Source of the DNA: Acutalibacter sp. 1XD8-36
GTDB taxonomy: Bacteria; Bacillota; Clostridia; Oscillospirales; Acutalibacteraceae
DNA: 64,000 nt
Direction of reading: 5' to 3'
Assembly (NCBI RefSeq): GCF_009917525.1
Contig: NZ_QZDU01000002.1
Span: 434,001 to 498,000 of the forward strand
In this document: in pieces, positions 61,271 to 64,000 of the stretch
How positions within the stretch are numbered: the stretch's first letter is position 1
Layout: each line of letters starts with the position of its first letter
Notes under the pieces: generated by a model
Database searches by the model: none
Told to the model about the DNA's origin: nothing
What the model saw: the letters and a program-made list of their open reading frames with translations, nothing else
Position numbers and translations under genes: made by a program

Positions 61271-63175
61271 TTACTTTAACTCTCTCGTCTCTATCTCCTT
61301 CCGGGCCATGTCAATAAACGCCTGTGCGTCCATAAGCCCCAGGTCGCCCTCCCTGCGGTGGCGCACGGAAATCCCTGCGGACTCAATCTCCTTGTCGCCA
61401 GCCACCAGCATGTATGGGGTCTGCTGCACCTGGGCCTCCCGAATCTTGTAGCCTATCTTCTCGCTCCTAAGGTCGCACTCTACTCTCAGCCCGGCCTCCT
61501 CAAGCTTCGAGGTCAGGGCCCTGGCATAGCCATGGTGCTTCTCTGAAATGGGCAGCACCACCGCCTGCACGGGGCTGAGCCAGAGGGGGAACCTTCCGGC
61601 TAAATGCTCGGTGATAACGCCGATAAAGCGCTCGATGGAGCCAAGCACCACCCGGTGTATCATCACGGGCCTGTGCTTCTGTCCGTCCTCCCCGGTGTAC
61701 TCCAGCTGGAAGCGCTCGGGGAGCTGGCTGTCAAGCTGGATGGTGCCGCATTGCCAGGTGCGTCCCAGGAAGTCAGCCAGGTGGAAGTCAAGCTTCGGCC
61801 CGTAGAAGGCGCCGTCCCCCTCGTTAATCACGAAGTCCTTGCCCATCTGGGTGATGGCCTGCTTTAAGATGTCCTGGTTTTTCTCCCACTCCTCCACGGT
61901 GCCGATATGGTCCTCGGGCATGGTGGAGAGCTCGATGGTGTACTTGAGCCCGAAGGTGGAGTACACCTCGTCAAATAGCCGCACGGTCTCCTGGATAACG
62001 TCCAGCATCTGGTCCGGGGTCATGAAGATATGGGCGTCGTCCTGGGTAAAGCAGCGCACACGGAACAGGCCGTGGAGGGTCCCGGAGAGCTCGTGGCGGT
62101 GCACAAGGCCCAGTTCCCCCACCCGCATGGGCAGCTCCCTGTAGGAATGGGGCTCGTTAGCGTAGACAAGCATACCGCCGGGGCAGTTCATGGGCTTTAT
62201 GCCGAAATTTGTCTCGTCGATAACTGTGGTGTACATATTGTCCTTATAGTGGTCCCAGTGGCCGCTGCGCTCCCAAAGCTGGCGGTTCAGCATGATGGGG
62301 GTGCTTATCTCCATATAGCCGTACTTCTTATGGACCTCCCGCCAGTATTCTATCAGCTGGTTCTTCAGCACCATGCCCTTCGGCAGGAAGAAGGGGAAGC
62401 CCGGGCCCTCGTCTCGGAGCATAAAGAGGCCCTGCTCCCGGCCTATTCTGCGGTGGTCCCGCTTCTTGGCCTCCTCCAGCATCTGTAAATGCTCCTCAAG
62501 CTGGCTGGCCTTAGGGAAGGAGATGCCGTAAATTCTGGTGAGCATTTTCTTTGTGGAGTCCCCCCGCCAGTAGGCCCCGGTGATGGAGGTGAGCTTCACG
62601 GCCTTCACCCCGCCTGTGCTCATAAGGTGGGGCCCGGCGCACAGGTCACAGAAGTCCCCCTGCTCATAGAAGCTTATATTCTCGCCGTTCCCGCTGTGCT
62701 CCTCAATGAGCTCCTGCTTGTACTCCTGCCCGGACATCCTCTCAAGGGCGGCGGCAGGCTCCAGCTCAAAGCGGGTGAGTTCAGTATTCTCCTTGATTAT
62801 CTTTTTAATCTCGTCCTCAATCCTGGGCAGGTCGTCCGGGGAGATGGACGCGGGCAGGTCAAAATCATAGTAGAAGCCGTTGTCAATAGCCGGGCCGATG
62901 GCAAACTTCGTGCCTGGATACAGGCGGCCCACTGCCTGGGCCAAAATATGGGAGGTGGTGTGCCAGTAGGCCTTTTTGCCGTCCTTATCGTCGAAGGTGA
63001 GTATCTCCAGCCTGCAGTCCTCGGTAATGGGCGTGCGCAGGTCGCATACTACGTCGTCAACTCTCGCGGCGCAGGCAGACTTATACAGCCCCATGCCGAT
63101 GGACTTTGCCACCTCAGCGGGAGTCACCCCCCTCTCAAACTCCTTTGGCTGGCCCTTTAGGTCAATGGTAATCAT
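61271..63175 (-). CDS. thrS: Threonyl-tRNA synthetase
   Basis: A class II synthetase of 634 residues that charges tRNA-Thr. It has the N-terminal TGS domain (about 1-62), the editing/SAD domain with the HTTSHILAQ zinc-like motif, the catalytic core with MNCPGG and TLHGLFRVRCFTQDD, and the anticodon-binding C-terminus. The start at ATG 63173-63175 gives MITIDLKGQPKEFERG; the longer frame to 63262 is inside the T-box and is rejected. Expression is set by the T-box riboswitch upstream. Confidence 0.97.
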   Translation of the reverse strand: MITIDLKGQPKEFERGVTPAEVAKSIGMGLYKSACAARVDDVVCDLRTPITEDCRLEILTFDDKDGKKAYWHTTSHILAQAVGRLYPGTKFAIGPAIDNGFYYDFDLPASISPDDLPRIEDEIKKIIKENTELTRFELEPAAALERMSGQEYKQELIEEHSGNGENISFYEQGDFCDLCAGPHLMSTGGVKAVKLTSITGAYWRGDSTKKMLTRIYGISFPKASQLEEHLQMLEEAKKRDHRRIGREQGLFMLRDEGPGFPFFLPKGMVLKNQLIEYWREVHKKYGYMEISTPIMLNRQLWERSGHWDHYKDNMYTTVIDETNFGIKPMNCPGGMLVYANEPHSYRELPMRVGELGLVHRHELSGTLHGLFRVRCFTQDDAHIFMTPDQMLDVIQETVRLFDEVYSTFGLKYTIELSTMPEDHIGTVEEWEKNQDILKQAITQMGKDFVINEGDGAFYGPKLDFHLADFLGRTWQCGTIQLDSQLPERFQLEYTGEDGQKHRPVMIHRVVLGSIERFIGVITEHLAGRFPLWLSPVQAVVLPISEKHHGYARALTSKLEEAGLRVECDLRSEKIGYKIREAQVQQTPYMLVAGDKEIESAGISVRHRREGDLGLMDAQAFIDMARKEIETRELK

Positions 63176-63202
63176 AGCTTTTCTCCTTTCTGCCGGGACA
63201 GT

Positions 63203-63482
63203 AAAAAGCCGCCCCAGCGTAAGAGCCCGCATAAAGCAGGGCCCTCCCCTGGGGCGACGCAAGCCTTCACTGTGAAAAATTTAAGGCGCACCGCGGTTCC
63301 ACCCGGATTCAAGACTTTACCGGCGCAAAGTCTCCTCTAAGGCCTGTAACGGGGCCGTCCGTCTGTCCTTTCGGCAGCTGCTCCAAGGCGGTACCGTGAC
63401 CCTCCCCGCTGCCCGCGCTCCCAGCCCTTGGCGCGTGCTCTCTGGCGCGGTGAGAAATAGTTCCGGCGTCCTCTTCACTGCA
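63203..63482 (-). promoter_or_regulatory. Threonine T-box riboswitch
   Basis: The hallmark T-box sequence GGGTGGAACCGCGG lies at 63291-63304 on the minus strand. A terminator follows it: CTGGGGCG (63249-63256) pairs with CGCCCCAG (63210-63217), then TTTTT (63203-63207). Stem I is upstream, with the AGAGAG element and a GGTACC at 63390-63395, whose ACC is the probable threonine specifier codon. Uncharged tRNA-Thr would form the antiterminator and permit thrS transcription. Confidence 0.92.
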
Positions 63483-63497
63483 TTTTTATTACCTAAG

Positions 63498-63526
63498 ATT
63501 ATAGCGTTGCCGGCGGAAAATGTCAA
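63498..63526 (-). promoter_or_regulatory. Consensus SigA promoter of thrS
   Basis: Minus-strand TTGACA (63521-63526), 17 bases, TATAAT (63498-63503). The -35 overlaps the stop codon of the methyltransferase gene. Confidence 0.88.
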
Positions 63527-64000
63527 GAGTTTTTGCGCTTTGGCAGAAGATAGTATCTGACGGAGAATCCCCGGCTGTCGTCAAAGGTCTCAAGCTTTAC
63601 CTTGAATCCCGCCTCCTCAAAAAGATACCCGGACACCGGGTGGTTATACACCGCCCAGATATCCCTGTTCCTCCTCTCCTGGCTCTCCAGCATAAATTCT
63701 ATTACCTTCTCAAATACCGGCGGGCCGAAGGGGTTAAAAAAGTAAAACAGGTCATAGTCGTCGTAGTCGCTGTACTCCATGGCGTTGCCATAGATGACCT
63801 GGGCGTTGAGCTTCAGCTTTTCCATGTTCCTGCGGCCTATTTTCAGCAGGTCCTGGTCCAATTCCAGGCCCGCTACTTTTTTATATCCCATCTGGGCGGC
63901 ACATTTCAGGCACATGCCCTTGCCGCAGCCCAGGTCGATAAAGCCGGTCTTCGCCGGTTCCAGGGGAACAGTGCCCAAAATCCGGCGCATTTCCTTCTCG
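63523..64000 (-). CDS. Class I SAM-dependent methyltransferase, partial (runs off right edge)
   Basis: At least 159 residues are present; the start is beyond 64000. The SAM-binding motif is IDLGCGKGMCLKCA, followed by the acidic VAGLELD at strand beta-2 and NAMEYSDYDDYDLFYFFNPFG for the next conserved segment. The FFNPFGPP stretch replaces the usual post-III motif of the family. The substrate is unknown. Its stop codon lies in the thrS -35 box. Confidence 0.85.
   Translation of the reverse strand, partial: EKEMRRILGTVPLEPAKTGFIDLGCGKGMCLKCAAQMGYKKVAGLELDQDLLKIGRRNMEKLKLNAQVIYGNAMEYSDYDDYDLFYFFNPFGPPVFEKVIEFMLESQERRNRDIWAVYNHPVSGYLFEEAGFKVKLETFDDSRGFSVRYYLLPKRKNS

Noticed and set aside
63317-63526. 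69-codon minus-strand frame in the thrS leader
   Set aside because: It lies entirely in the T-box stem I region, which is non-coding RNA.

Overview
The window comes from a spore-forming, moderately GC-rich member of the Clostridia, most likely an Oscillospirales/Ruminococcaceae-type gut anaerobe. The evidence is a Firmicutes-order S10-spc ribosomal operon with zinc-type S14, spoIIE, a threonyl T-box, a preQ1 riboswitch, YmdB next to RNase Y, FakA next to RecG, ECF-type transporters, and NAD-type anaerobic metabolism genes. No 16S rRNA is present, so the genus cannot be named.

Layout. 1-11400: leftward S10-spc superoperon in canonical order (rpsJ to secY-adk), with adk cut by the left edge, driven by one strong promoter with a leader of about 340 nt. 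11500-14000: spoIIE with Spo0A-box-like sites. 14000-18340: rightward LysN-like aminotransferase, trpS, a coupled Tpt1/KptA-like ORF, and single-chain L-serine dehydratase. 18500-20950: ECF sigma factor with a large membrane anti-sigma factor. 20940-28450: leftward recG, fakA, a GNAT/SdpI pair, ymdB and rny. 28540-31540: zinc/cadmium efflux operon (ArsR sensor, GNAT, HMA metallochaperone, P-type ATPase) with a consensus promoter and palindromic operator. 31560-33150: a divergent S-layer-homology protein preceded by a long, highly structured leader. 33150-35870: ApbE, NusG-II and Gx-transporter genes, a set resembling part of flavin-based electron-transfer loci, below a cytidylate-kinase-like gene. 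35900-41000: alpha-galactosidase, DUF4364, a coiled-coil protein and pyruvate kinase. 41000-49000: orphan coiled-coil proteins, Mrp ATPase, and an overlapping operon purC, phosphoesterase, response regulator, histidine kinase, S66 peptidase. 49000-56350: tRNA-Leu(UAG), preQ1 riboswitch with queT, ktrB, small regulators, a HAD phosphatase, an alpha/beta hydrolase, malic enzyme and an ECF S component. 56350-64000: an XRE regulator, a small secreted protein, a heterodimeric ABC exporter with one degenerate nucleotide site, thrS with its T-box, and a partial methyltransferase.

Most of the window is housekeeping. The parts least explained by known families are the nested inverted-repeat leader at 31602-31777, the trpS-coupled ART-fold candidate at 16337, a dispersed palindromic repeat (three copies, two of which supply the stop codon of the gene they follow), a response regulator whose only plausible start is AUC, and several lineage-restricted small proteins. 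No CRISPR array, prophage, insertion sequence or rRNA was seen.
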